From positions 1 through 64,000 of the forward strand of contig NZ_JAMDHK010000022.1 in NCBI RefSeq assembly GCF_024721115.1: DNA of 64,000 nt, written 5' to 3'. Origin of the DNA: Salipiger pentaromativorans. GTDB lineage: Bacteria > Pseudomonadota > Alphaproteobacteria > Rhodobacterales > Rhodobacteraceae. A program made the position numbers and the translations under genes. This document shows positions 29,952-37,917 of the stretch, in pieces (the first letter of the stretch is position 1; each line of letters begins with the position of its first letter). A model generated the notes under the pieces. It saw only the letters and a list, made by a program, of their open reading frames with translations. It was not told the origin of the DNA and made no database searches.

Positions 29952-30446
29952 TCAGCCGCCCGAAGGCGGCAGCGGAACGGGCTGGGTCACCATCGCGGGC
30001 GGGCGTTTCTCGTAAAAGGCATTGCCACCGGCGGTCGCCACGTAATGCATATTGTTATAGCCTGCACGATAGCTGGCGGCATGGAAGAAGCGCGCCGTCT
30101 CGACCTGCGGATGGCGCTCGCCCTGCAAAACCGCTCCGGCGGCCTCGAGCGCGAGCGGCAGGCTCCGGCTGTTCATGTCGCGGCTCATCACCCCCGGGGC
30201 GAACTGATTGCGCTGCCCGACCACCCCGCAGACCGTCGCGGGGAACTCGGTGGAGTCGACGCGGTTCATCACCACGGTGCCGACCGCGATCATTCCCTCC
30301 CGGCTCGAGCGGTGGGATTCGAAATACATCGCCCGCGCCATGCAGTTCAGCTCCTCCGCATCGACACGCTGCGCCCTTGGCGCCGCGGCGCATCCCGCCG
30401 CCACCAGCAACGCCGCAATCCCCGTCCATGACCGTACCGTTCTCAT
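29952..30446 (-). CDS. Cell wall hydrolase SleB-like lipoprotein
   Basis: A 164-residue protein with a lipoprotein signal (GIAALLVAAGC) and a hydrolase-2 (SleB) domain: EELNCMARAMYFESHRSSREGMIAVGTVVMNRV with the catalytic-type Glu, then FPATVCGVVGQRNQFAPG and FFHAASYRAGYNN. In Gram-negatives such proteins probably cut peptidoglycan glycan strands in the periplasm. I start at MRTVRSW since it gives a proper lipoprotein signal. A Pro-rich tail ends the protein. Confidence 0.9.
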   Translation of the reverse strand: MRTVRSWTGIAALLVAAGCAAAPRAQRVDAEELNCMARAMYFESHRSSREGMIAVGTVVMNRVDSTEFPATVCGVVGQRNQFAPGVMSRDMNSRSLPLALEAAGAVLQGERHPQVETARFFHAASYRAGYNNMHYVATAGGNAFYEKRPPAMVTQPVPLPPSGG

Positions 30447-30475
30447 GCCCCTGCGATCTCCTCTTGCTGCCGGGC

Positions 30476-31270
30476 TCATGGCCCGCCCGGACGCTCTCTC
30501 ATGTGCCGCTCCAGCCGCCGCAACCCCAGCGACAGCGTGACCGTCATCGTCAGATAGACCAGCGCCACCACGTTATAGGTTTCGAAATAGCGGAAATTGC
30601 CGGCGGCCGTAACCTTGCCAAGCTGCGTGACATCCAGCACCCCCAGCACCGAGACCAGGCTGGAATCCTTCACCATGGCGACAAAATCATTGCCCAGCGG
30701 CGGCAGGATCGTGCGGATCGCCTGCGGCAGCACGATGAAGCGGAACCTCTGTATCCGGTTCAGCCCCAGCGCCTTGGCGGCTTCGATCTGGCCCTCCTCC
30801 ACCGCCAGAAGCCCGGCGCGAAACACTTCGGCGATAAAGGCCGAGTAGCCGATGGTCAGCGCCAGGATCGCGCGCCAGAGCAGCGGGAAATCCCGCACCC
30901 GCGCCGGCTCGACACCCAGCCAGCCCAGCAGCCAGTTCCGCAGCTCCACCAGCCCCGGCGCCAGCACGAAGGCCACATAGAGCAGCAGCACCAGCATCGG
31001 CACGCCGCGCACGATCTCGGTATAGAACCGCGCGCTTTGCCGCAGCAGTCGGCTGCCCGAAAGCGACATCAGCGCCACACCCATCCCCAGCGCCGAGGCC
31101 AGCGCGAACCCCACCAGCGTGACGAAGACGGTCACCTGCACGCCCTTGAGCAGCGTCCACAGGATGCGCGCCTGCATCTCGTCCGCCAGCACGACGCCAA
31201 AGCTCGCCAGCCCCAGCGCCGCCGCCGCCACAAGCCACCAGGGAAACTCGCGCTCCGGTGCCGCGCTCAC
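30476..31270 (-). CDS. Polar amino-acid ABC transporter permease
   Basis: A 264-residue inner-membrane permease of the His/Glu/Gln/Arg type. The coupling-helix EAA motif is FRAGLLAVEEGQIEAAKALGL and FIVLPQAIRTILPPLGNDFV follows, both typical of the family; GVQVTVFVTLVGFALASALGMG marks the TM domain start. It lies downstream of a periplasmic binding protein gene on the same strand. No ATPase or second permease gene is in the window, so the partner ATPase must be encoded elsewhere or shared. Confidence 0.92.
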   Translation of the reverse strand: MSAAPEREFPWWLVAAAALGLASFGVVLADEMQARILWTLLKGVQVTVFVTLVGFALASALGMGVALMSLSGSRLLRQSARFYTEIVRGVPMLVLLLYVAFVLAPGLVELRNWLLGWLGVEPARVRDFPLLWRAILALTIGYSAFIAEVFRAGLLAVEEGQIEAAKALGLNRIQRFRFIVLPQAIRTILPPLGNDFVAMVKDSSLVSVLGVLDVTQLGKVTAAGNFRYFETYNVVALVYLTMTVTLSLGLRRLERHMRERPGGP

Positions 31271-31288
31271 ACAGAGCTCCCGCGAGGA

Positions 31289-31304
31289 AAGCCCGCGCGG
31301 GCTT
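31289..31304 (-). other. Inter-cistronic palindrome between binding protein and permease
   Basis: AAGCCCGC/GCGGGCTT is a perfect 16-bp palindrome followed in the leftward direction by more GC-rich sequence. Hairpins at this place often stop 3' exonucleases and let the binding protein be made in excess over the permease. Confidence 0.5.
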
Positions 31305-31319
31305 GACGAGCGCGCGGGC

Positions 31320-32108
31320 TCACTCGCCCATCTTGTAGTCGAGGAACCAGGTCTTGTTCAGCGCGTCGATCGTGCCATCCGCCCGCATCGCCGCAATCGC
31401 CGCGTTCACCGGCGCCACCAGATCCGAGCCCTTCGGGAAGATGAAGCCGAAATCCTCGGTCCCGAGCTTCTCGCCCACGATCTTCAGCCCGCCCTCCGAG
31501 GCCGCCACATAGCCCTCACCCGCGGTCCCGTCGGTCAGCACCAGATCCACATCGCCGGTCTTCAGCGCCTGCACACCGGCCCCGAAGGTCTCGAACAGCC
31601 TGATGCGCGGGTTGGCCTCGTCGCCGTCCAGCACGTCATAGACCCCCACGTAGAAGGGCGTCGTCCCCGGCTGGGCGGCGATCAGCAGATCGTCATCGGC
31701 GGCAAAACTCGCGGCATCGTCGAAACGGGTCTCGTCGCCCCGCACCAGCATCACCATTTCCGAACGCATATAGGCATCGGAAAAATCCACCATCTCCGCG
31801 CGGTCCTCGCGAATGGTGATCCCGGTCATGCCGATATCGTATTGCCCTTCCGAAACCGCCGGGATCATCGCATCCCACGAGATGGTCTCGTAAACCACCG
31901 CGATGTTCAGCCGCGCGGCGATCTCCGCCATGGCGTCGTATTCCCAGCCGATCGCCGCACCGCTGGCGGGATCGACGAATTGCAGCGGCGGATAGGCGTT
32001 CTCGGTCACCACAACCACCTCACGCCCGCCCAGATCGGGCAGATCCTGCGCGGCAAGCGGCGTCGCCGCCAGCAGCAGCAGCGCGGCACTCTGGAAAAAC
32101 TGTTTCAT
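31320..32108 (-). CDS. Periplasmic amino-acid-binding protein (SBP family 3)
   Basis: A 262-residue exported protein ([25 protein letters not shown]) with the family-3 pattern: [70 protein letters not shown] and [20 protein letters not shown]. It should bind a polar amino acid or similar ligand and hand it to the adjacent permease. I start at MKQFF because of the signal peptide. It is first in this short operon. Confidence 0.93.
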   Translation of the reverse strand: MKQFFQSAALLLLAATPLAAQDLPDLGGREVVVVTENAYPPLQFVDPASGAAIGWEYDAMAEIAARLNIAVVYETISWDAMIPAVSEGQYDIGMTGITIREDRAEMVDFSDAYMRSEMVMLVRGDETRFDDAASFAADDDLLIAAQPGTTPFYVGVYDVLDGDEANPRIRLFETFGAGVQALKTGDVDLVLTDGTAGEGYVAASEGGLKIVGEKLGTEDFGFIFPKGSDLVAPVNAAIAAMRADGTIDALNKTWFLDYKMGE

Positions 32109-32169
32109 GACAAAAGACTCCGGATCAGGGTTTCCGGCAGTATGACCAGCGCCCGCGCAAGCGCAAGGA

Positions 32170-33207
32170 TCAGCCGCCGCAGACCGGGCAGCCGGCACGG
32201 CGCTTCAGCGCGATCTTCCGCGTCTCGCCCCAAAGCGCATCGTAGATCAGCATCTCTCCCAGCAGCGGCTGGCCCGCCCCGGTGACGAGCTTCACCGCCT
32301 CCACCGCCATCATCGCGCCGACCACCCCGGGCAGCGGGCCCAGCACCCCCGCCTCGGCACAGGAAGGCGCCAGCCCCGGCGCCGGCGCCTCGGGAAAGAG
32401 GCACTGATAGCAGGGCGTGCCCTTCGCCGGATCGAAGACCGAAAGCTGCCCTTCCCATTGCGACAGCGCCCCCGAGACCAACGGCTTGCCCGCCGCCACG
32501 GCGGCCCTGTTCGCCAGATAGCGCGTCTCGAAATTGTCCGTCCCGTCGAGGATCAGATCGTAGTCGGCGAACAGCGCCTCGGCCCCCTCCGCCTCCAGCC
32601 GCCGGTGATAGGGCCGCACCGTCACATAGGGGTTCTGCGCCTCCATCGCCGCCTGGGCGGAAAACACCTTGGGCATGCCGATCCGCGCATCGGTGTGGAT
32701 CACCTGCCGCTGGAGATTGGCGTTCTCCACCACATCGTCGTCGATCACCCCGATGGTGCCCACCCCGGCGGCGGCCAGATATTGCAGCGCCGGCGCGCCC
32801 AGCCCGCCGGCGCCGATCACCAGAACCCGCGCCTCCTTCAGCGCCTTCTGCCCCGGCCCGCCCAGCTCGCGCAGCACGATATGGCGCGCATAGCGCTCCA
32901 GCTCGGCGCCGGAAAACCGCCCCGGCGGCGGCGCCTGCACCGGCGCCTTCGCCTCCGCCCGCGCCTTCAGACGGCGCAGCACAAAGGCATAGGCCGCGCC
33001 CAGCCCCCCGAACCCGCCGACGATCAGCCAGAGCGCCGCGCTGCCGCCGGTCGCCAGACGCGCCGGATGGCCCTCGGGCAACACCACATGCAGTGCCAGC
33101 ACCGCGACATACAGCAGCCCCAGCATATAGGCCCGCGCCATGCGCGAGGCCCCCATGAGCGCCCCGAGCCCCCAGAGCCCCGCCGCCAGCGCCAGCACCA
33201 GCAGCAT
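32170..33207 (-). CDS. moeB: MoeB/ThiF-type adenylyltransferase with N-terminal membrane segments
   Basis: A 345-residue E1-like enzyme that adenylates the C-terminus of MoaD- or ThiS-type sulfur carriers. Nucleotide motif [37 protein letters not shown], the zinc cysteines CYQC and CPVC, and [16 protein letters not shown] are all present. Before it, about residues 1-80 hold three hydrophobic segments (1-20, 27-43, 55-76), unlike cytosolic MoeB. The ATG overlaps the dut stop by one base (TGATG), so it is translationally coupled to coaBC-dut. MoeB versus ThiF is not certain. Confidence 0.85.
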   Translation of the reverse strand: MLLVLALAAGLWGLGALMGASRMARAYMLGLLYVAVLALHVVLPEGHPARLATGGSAALWLIVGGFGGLGAAYAFVLRRLKARAEAKAPVQAPPPGRFSGAELERYARHIVLRELGGPGQKALKEARVLVIGAGGLGAPALQYLAAAGVGTIGVIDDDVVENANLQRQVIHTDARIGMPKVFSAQAAMEAQNPYVTVRPYHRRLEAEGAEALFADYDLILDGTDNFETRYLANRAAVAAGKPLVSGALSQWEGQLSVFDPAKGTPCYQCLFPEAPAPGLAPSCAEAGVLGPLPGVVGAMMAVEAVKLVTGAGQPLLGEMLIYDALWGETRKIALKRRAGCPVCGG

Positions 33208-33662
33208 CAGCCGATCCCCGTCGAGCCGAAACCGCCCGCCCCGCGTACCGTCTCCGGCAGGGCCTCGACCACGTCGAACCGGGCGCGCGCCACCGGCGCC
33301 GCCACCATCTGCGCGATCCGGTCGCCATGCGCGATCACAAACGCCGCCTGCCCGGCATTCATCACGATCACCCCCAGCGGGCCGCGATAATCGCTGTCGA
33401 TCGTTCCGGGACTGTTGGGCAGCACGATCCCGTGTTTCAGCGCCAGCCCCGAGCGCGGCCGCACCTGCACCTCCCAGCCCCCGGGGATCGCCAGCCGCAG
33501 CCCGGTCGGCACCAGCGCCCGCGCCCCCGGCGCCAGCACGATCTCGCCGCGATCGGAGAAATTCGCCCGCAGATCGGCCCCCGCCGCCCCGTCGGTCGCA
33601 TAGGACGGCAGCCCCAAAGACCTGTCGGCCCCCTCGTCCCACATGACAGCTATCGTGACCAC
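33207..33662 (-). CDS. dut: Deoxyuridine 5'-triphosphate nucleotidohydrolase
   Basis: A 151-residue dUTPase that hydrolyses dUTP to dUMP, keeping uracil out of DNA and feeding thymidylate synthesis. The five motifs are visible: [48 protein letters not shown] and the C-terminal GGFGSTGIG that closes over the trimer site. The GTG start has AGAAGG 7 nt upstream and gives the normal length. Second gene of coaBC-dut-moeB; coaBC-dut adjacency is common in proteobacteria. Confidence 0.96.
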   Translation of the reverse strand: MVTIAVMWDEGADRSLGLPSYATDGAAGADLRANFSDRGEIVLAPGARALVPTGLRLAIPGGWEVQVRPRSGLALKHGIVLPNSPGTIDSDYRGPLGVIVMNAGQAAFVIAHGDRIAQMVAAPVARARFDVVEALPETVRGAGGFGSTGIG

Positions 33663-33705
33663 GCCGTACCCTTCTTCTCTTTCCAAATACGCAAATTCCG
33701 CCCTC

Positions 33706-34905
33706 TCAGCCCGCGCCCAGCGCGGCGGCGAGGCGCTCGGCCAGCCGCTGCGCCACCGCGCGCTTGCCCATGCGCGGCCACGCCTCGGCGCCTGCGTCGG
33801 AAATCAGCACCACCGCATTCTCCGATCCGCCCATGATCCCGGTCGCCGGGCTCACGTCATTGGCCAGGATCCAGTCGCAGCCCTTGCGCAGCCGCTTCGC
33901 CGTGGCATGGGCCACCACATCGTCGGTCTCGGCGGCAAAGCCCACCACCAGCCCGGGCCGGTCCTCGGCCAGCGCCGACACTTCCGCCAGAATATCGGGG
34001 TTCTCGGTAAACCGTAGGGTGGGCAATCTGCCCACCTCTTTCTTGATCTTCGAGCCCGAGGCGCTTTCCACCCGCCAGTCGGCCACCGCCGCCGCGAACA
34101 CCCCGGCCTCGACCGGCAGGGCCCCCAGCACCGCCGCGCGCATCTCAAGCGCGCTTTCCACCTCGATCACCTCGACCCCCGCGGGCCGCGCCACTTCCGC
34201 CGGCCCGGTGACGAACACCACCTCGGCGCCCAGATCGCGCAGCGCCTCGGCAATCGCCGTGCCCTGCGCCCCCGAGGAGCGGTTGGCGATATAGCGCACC
34301 GGGTCGATGGGTTCATGCGTGGGGCCCGAGGTCACCAGCACGCGGCGCCCCTTCAGCGGCCCGTCGCTCAGCGCCCGCTCGGCCGCCGCCACGATCTCCA
34401 AGGGCTCCGCCAGCCGCCCCGGCCCGTATTCGCCGCAGGCCATGTCGCCCGCATCGGGACCGACCACCGTCACCCCGTCGCCGATCAGCGTCCGGAGATT
34501 GCGCTGCGTGGCCGGATGCTCCCACATGCGCACATTCATCGCCGGTGCGATCATCACCGGCGTATCGGTGGCCAGCAGCAGCGTCGAGGCAAGATCCCCC
34601 GCCAGCCCCTGTGCCATCTTGGCCATCAGATCCGCCGTCGCCGGCGCCACCAGCACCAGATCCGCCACCCGGGAAAGCTGGATATGGCCCATCTCGGCCT
34701 CGTCGGTCAGGTCGAAAAGATCGCTATAGACCCTCTCCCCCGCCAGCGCGCCCACCGAGAGCGGCGTCACGAATTCCCGCGCAGCCGCGCTCAGCACCGG
34801 GGTCACCGCCGCACCGCGCTCGCGCAGGCGCCGGATCGTCTCCAGCGCCTTGTAGGCGGCGATCCCGCCGCCGATGATCAGAAGGATGCGTTTGCCGGCC
34901 AGCAT
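33706..34905 (-). CDS. coaBC: Bifunctional phosphopantothenoylcysteine decarboxylase / phosphopantothenate-cysteine ligase
   Basis: A 399-residue CoaBC (Dfp). The flavin-binding CoaC half starts [16 protein letters not shown] and has [18 protein letters not shown] and [12 protein letters not shown]; the CoaB half has [24 protein letters not shown] and the Lys pair SGSKIKK. It makes 4'-phosphopantetheine for CoA. Oddly, residues 290-298 (VGRLPTL and flanks) are encoded by a 23-bp unit identical to an intergenic palindrome at about 7.9 kb. The frame is intact and ENPDILAEV follows normally, so the enzyme is probably active. Upstream of dut. Confidence 0.96.
   Translation of the reverse strand: MLAGKRILLIIGGGIAAYKALETIRRLRERGAAVTPVLSAAAREFVTPLSVGALAGERVYSDLFDLTDEAEMGHIQLSRVADLVLVAPATADLMAKMAQGLAGDLASTLLLATDTPVMIAPAMNVRMWEHPATQRNLRTLIGDGVTVVGPDAGDMACGEYGPGRLAEPLEIVAAAERALSDGPLKGRRVLVTSGPTHEPIDPVRYIANRSSGAQGTAIAEALRDLGAEVVFVTGPAEVARPAGVEVIEVESALEMRAAVLGALPVEAGVFAAAVADWRVESASGSKIKKEVGRLPTLRFTENPDILAEVSALAEDRPGLVVGFAAETDDVVAHATAKRLRKGCDWILANDVSPATGIMGGSENAVVLISDAGAEAWPRMGKRAVAQRLAERLAAALGAG
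34014..34036 (+). repeat. 23-bp palindromic repeat embedded in coaBC
   Basis: An exact copy of the 23-bp unit found twice after the PhnA-like gene. On the coding strand it reads in frame as Val-Gly-Arg-Leu-Pro-Thr-Leu within the CoaB domain. Confidence 0.85.
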
Positions 34906-34963
34906 GTCGCGCGCCTTTCCCTTGCCCCTGTGCCCCTCCTGTTACGGCGCAGGCGGGAAAAAC

Positions 34964-35782
34964 TCAATTGCCCGGCGTTTTCTGGAAGGCGGCACAGGGA
35001 TCCTCGCGCTCGACCCCCTCTGTCTCCTCGACCAGATCGAACGATCCGTCCGGCGCGCCCTTGCCGGCTTCGCCCTGCCCCAAAGACACCACCTTCACCT
35101 CCGGTGCCGCCCGCGCAATCAGCGCCGGCGCCCCCCAATCGGTGCGCGCATGACCATTGCCGGTGATCACCACCACCGGTGCGCCATGCATCGACAACGC
35201 CTCGAGCGCGGTCTCGGCCAACCGCGCGTCGCGCAGACGCTGGATGCCCACCATCACCGGCAGCATCTCGACCGGCAGCGCGTCGCAATGCGCCGCCATC
35301 TGCATCTCTTCGCGCAAGCCCTGCTCTTCCGCCGGCAGCGGCTGGTCGAGCCCGTAAAACCCCGCGCTGGCGCCAAAGACCTTGTCCAGCGGCTCACCCG
35401 ACACCCGCCGCGCCTCTTCGCGCGGCAATGCGGCGCCAAAGATCGCCGCCTCGGGTGCGGCCTCGAAGATCGGATAATACATCGCGAAATCCGGCCAGCC
35501 GCTGTCTTCCCACTGCAACAGCTCTGCGAGCGCCGCCTCATCCGCCAGATGCTCGGGATGGATCTGCGCCGACTGGTCCGTGGTCAGCATCTCGAACACC
35601 AGCGCCACCGGCTGAAGCTCGCGGACAAGCTCGGCCTGCCGCGCGTGATGCGCCGGGTTGTCGTGGGTCTCCCCCAGGAAGAGAACCTGCGCGCCATCGA
35701 AAACGCTCCCTTCGGCAAAAGCCGCGGGAGCAGAGAGAGACAGGGCAACGAGCGGGGCAAAAAGCAGGCGGGATCGCATCAT
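34964..35782 (-). CDS. ChaN family (haem-binding uptake-like) protein
   Basis: A 272-residue exported protein with signal MMRSRLLFAPLVALSLSAPAAFA. The ChaN/DUF399 motif VLFLGETHDNPAHHARQAELV follows, with MYYPIFEAA, FGAALPREEARRV and the C-terminal VVVITGNGHARTDWG. Family members are iron-regulated periplasmic or lipid-anchored proteins; ChaN of Campylobacter binds haem. No lipobox is seen here. Its start ATG overlaps the rpoH stop by 4 bp, suggesting coupled translation with a stress sigma factor, an uncommon pairing. Confidence 0.85.
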   Translation of the reverse strand: MMRSRLLFAPLVALSLSAPAAFAEGSVFDGAQVLFLGETHDNPAHHARQAELVRELQPVALVFEMLTTDQSAQIHPEHLADEAALAELLQWEDSGWPDFAMYYPIFEAAPEAAIFGAALPREEARRVSGEPLDKVFGASAGFYGLDQPLPAEEQGLREEMQMAAHCDALPVEMLPVMVGIQRLRDARLAETALEALSMHGAPVVVITGNGHARTDWGAPALIARAAPEVKVVSLGQGEAGKGAPDGSFDLVEETEGVEREDPCAAFQKTPGN

Positions 35783-36657
35783 GCGAGGAACTGTTGCACC
35801 TCCCGCGACTGGGCTTCAAGCGACTTCCGCATTTTCACGAAGGCCGCCGCCTCGAGCTGCCTGACCCGCTCCTTCGAAAGCCCCAGCTCCTGCCCCAGAC
35901 TCTCCAGCGTGCGCGTCTCGTCCCGCAGCTTGCGCTCGCGCACGATGAACCGTTCGCGGTCGTTGAGCGAGGTCAGCGCCACCAGCAGCCATTCACGCAG
36001 CTGCGCATTGTCCATCCGGCCCTCGACCAGCACCGCCCCGTGCTCGCCCTCATCCTCAAGCGTGTCGATCCATTCCCGCCCCTCATCCTCCGAGGATTGC
36101 GTCGCGTTCAGCGAGAAATCCGACCCCGAGAGCCGGCCCTCCATCATCTCCACATCCGCCAGCGGCACGCCGATTTCTTCGGCGATGGCGGCGTGCAGCA
36201 CATGGCGCTCCAGAACCCGGCCCTCGGCGGCGGCCTCGCGTTCCAGCCGCGCCTGCACCCGGCGCATGTTGAAGAACAGCGATTTCTGCGACGAGGTCGA
36301 GCCGGTCCGCACCATCGACCAGTTGCGCATCACATAGTCCTGAATGCTCGCTTTGATCCACCAGACCGCATAGGTGGAAAAGCGCACCCCGCGATCGGGG
36401 TCGAACTTGTCCGCGGCCTTCATCAGCCCCAGACCCGCCTCCTGGATCAGATCGCCCATCGGCGCGCCATACCGTTTGAATTTCGCCGCCATCGAGATCG
36501 CCAGCCGCATATAGGCGGTGATCAGCCGGTGCAGCGCCGCCTCGTCGCGGTGATCGCGCCAGGCGTAGGCCAATTGCAATTCGGTTTCCGCATCCAGAAG
36601 CTCGGCCTTCATGGCCTTGCGGGACAGGGTCTGGTCGTTGAAGGACTCGGATGTCAT
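35779..36657 (-). CDS. rpoH: RNA polymerase sigma-32 family factor (RpoHII-like)
   Basis: A 292-residue sigma factor. Region 2 is DLIQEAGLGLMKAADKFDPD then RGVRFSTYAVWWIKASIQDY; the heat-shock sigma marker follows as SSQKSLFFNMRRVQARLE, and region 4.2 is LESLGQELGLSKERVRQLEAAAF. The helix-rich middle with DVEMMEGRLSGSDFSLNAT is typical of alphaproteobacterial RpoH. Rhodobacter has two RpoH proteins; the N-terminal LSRKAMKAELLDAETELQLA fits RpoHII, which serves oxidative and singlet-oxygen stress. I start at MTSESF. A candidate RpoE-type promoter lies about 50 bp upstream. Confidence 0.92.
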   Translation of the reverse strand: MTSESFNDQTLSRKAMKAELLDAETELQLAYAWRDHRDEAALHRLITAYMRLAISMAAKFKRYGAPMGDLIQEAGLGLMKAADKFDPDRGVRFSTYAVWWIKASIQDYVMRNWSMVRTGSTSSQKSLFFNMRRVQARLEREAAAEGRVLERHVLHAAIAEEIGVPLADVEMMEGRLSGSDFSLNATQSSEDEGREWIDTLEDEGEHGAVLVEGRMDNAQLREWLLVALTSLNDRERFIVRERKLRDETRTLESLGQELGLSKERVRQLEAAAFVKMRKSLEAQSREVQQFLA

Positions 36658-36707
36658 TCGCACTCCCCATCGGATATGTGGACGGGAGGACCCCGTCTTC
36701 TTGCACA

Positions 36708-36737
36708 GTACTACGGGTGAAGAACGCAGCGGGATCA
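36708..36737 (-). promoter_or_regulatory. Candidate RpoE (ECF11)-type promoter for rpoH
   Basis: Leftward TGATCC, an 18-bp spacer and TAGTAC. TGATCC is the -35 element of RpoE-ChrR promoters in Rhodobacter sphaeroides, where the rpoHII gene is a direct RpoE target. The -10 is less well conserved. Confidence 0.45.
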
Positions 36738-36895
36738 CAATTGGTTTCCCCAAGAGGCGCATTTTTTTGTGAGCTTGGCCCGAAACGGTCTCGATTTCAT
36801 GACATCCGGTGATGCGCCCGCCCACAAAACGGAATTTCCCTGATGGTCGAAACTACGCTAACCCCCTGAAAGACCCCGATCTTGCGGAGAGCGTG

Positions 36896-37762
36896 ATGGA
36901 CTATCGACTGATCCTCGGAGATTACACCTATTCAAGCTGGTCGCTGCGCGGCTGGCTGCTGCTGGAGCGCTTCGGCCTGCCCTTCGCGATCCGGCGTATC
37001 AGCTTTCTCGACGGTCCCGTCGCCGAACAGGTCGCCGAAATCGCGCCCTCGCGCACCGTGCCGAGCCTTGTCACCGAAGACGGCGCCGTGATCTGGGACA
37101 GCCTCGCCATCGCCGAGGAACTGGCCAGCCGCCATCCCGAGGCGGGGCATTGGCCCGCCGATCCGGCCGCACGCGCGGCCGCCCGCAGCATGGCCGCCGA
37201 GATGCATTCCAGCTTTGCCGCGCTGCGCGATCAGTGCCCGATGAATCTGCAATCGGCCTATACCGGGTTCGAGCCCTCGGACCGGACCCGCGCCGATCTC
37301 GCCCGCATCGAAACGCTGTGGAGCTTCGCCCGCGACCGCTACGGCGCCGCCGGCCCCTGGCTTTTCGGCGCCTATACCGCGGCGGATGCGGTCTTTGCCC
37401 CGGTTGCCGCGCGAATCGCGGGCTACGGGCTGGCTGTCGGCGAAACCGCCCAGGCCTATGTCACCGCCCATCTCGCCGATCCGGCCTTCCGCCGCTGGCG
37501 CGCGATGGGGATCGCCCATGGCGAGCATCTGCCCTGGTACGAACGCGATTATCCGAAGACCGGCTGGCCCGGGCCGGCACCGCATCCCGCACTTGCCGTC
37601 GCCAGCGGCACGCCCGAAAACGCGACCTGCCCTTATTCCGGCGATCCCGTCACCCATCTGATGGAGATCGACGGCCGCATCTTCGGTTTCTGCAACGCCT
37701 ATTGCCGCGACAAGACCGTCGCGGACCCGACCGCCTGGCCCGCCTTCACCGCGCTGCTCTGA
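36896..37762 (+). CDS. Glutathione S-transferase with C-terminal YHS-like cysteine tail
   Basis: A 288-residue protein. Residues 1-220 are a GST: SSWSLRGWLLLERFGLPF, APSRTVPSLV with the cis-proline, IWDSLAIAEELA, then the helical domain with AAGPWLFGAYTAADAVFAPVA. The last 45 residues contain CPYSGDPVTHLMEIDG and FGFCNAYCRDK (Cys245, Cys266, Cys270), resembling the YHS-type metal-binding fold. GST plus such a tail suggests a metal- or redox-sensing version. I start at MDYRLIL with a GGAGAGCG site; divergent from rpoH. Confidence 0.9.
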   Translation: MDYRLILGDYTYSSWSLRGWLLLERFGLPFAIRRISFLDGPVAEQVAEIAPSRTVPSLVTEDGAVIWDSLAIAEELASRHPEAGHWPADPAARAAARSMAAEMHSSFAALRDQCPMNLQSAYTGFEPSDRTRADLARIETLWSFARDRYGAAGPWLFGAYTAADAVFAPVAARIAGYGLAVGETAQAYVTAHLADPAFRRWRAMGIAHGEHLPWYERDYPKTGWPGPAPHPALAVASGTPENATCPYSGDPVTHLMEIDGRIFGFCNAYCRDKTVADPTAWPAFTALL

Positions 37763-37777
37763 CCCCGAGCCCCCATA

Positions 37778-37805
37778 CTCCAGGCGTCCCGAACCGCGCC
37801 TGGAG
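37778..37805 (+). terminator. Possible terminator after the GST gene
   Basis: CTCCAGGCG and CGCCTGGAG form a 9-bp perfect stem with a 10-nt loop, 15 bp after the stop codon. No T tract follows. Confidence 0.35.
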
Positions 37806-37917
37806 CCGCCGGCTCCAAGGCGCAGGGGACAATCGCGGCAGTCCGGCTCCTTAATCTCGAACGCGCCCGTTAACCCTTCCCTAACCATCCTGCGCGCAGT
37901 CTCGCCGGAGACTGGAG

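Noticed and set aside
28078..30015. 645-codon open frame antisense to the M3 peptidase
   Set aside because: Shadow frame: Arg/His/Gly-rich translation without motifs, fully within the peptidase gene and its upstream gap.
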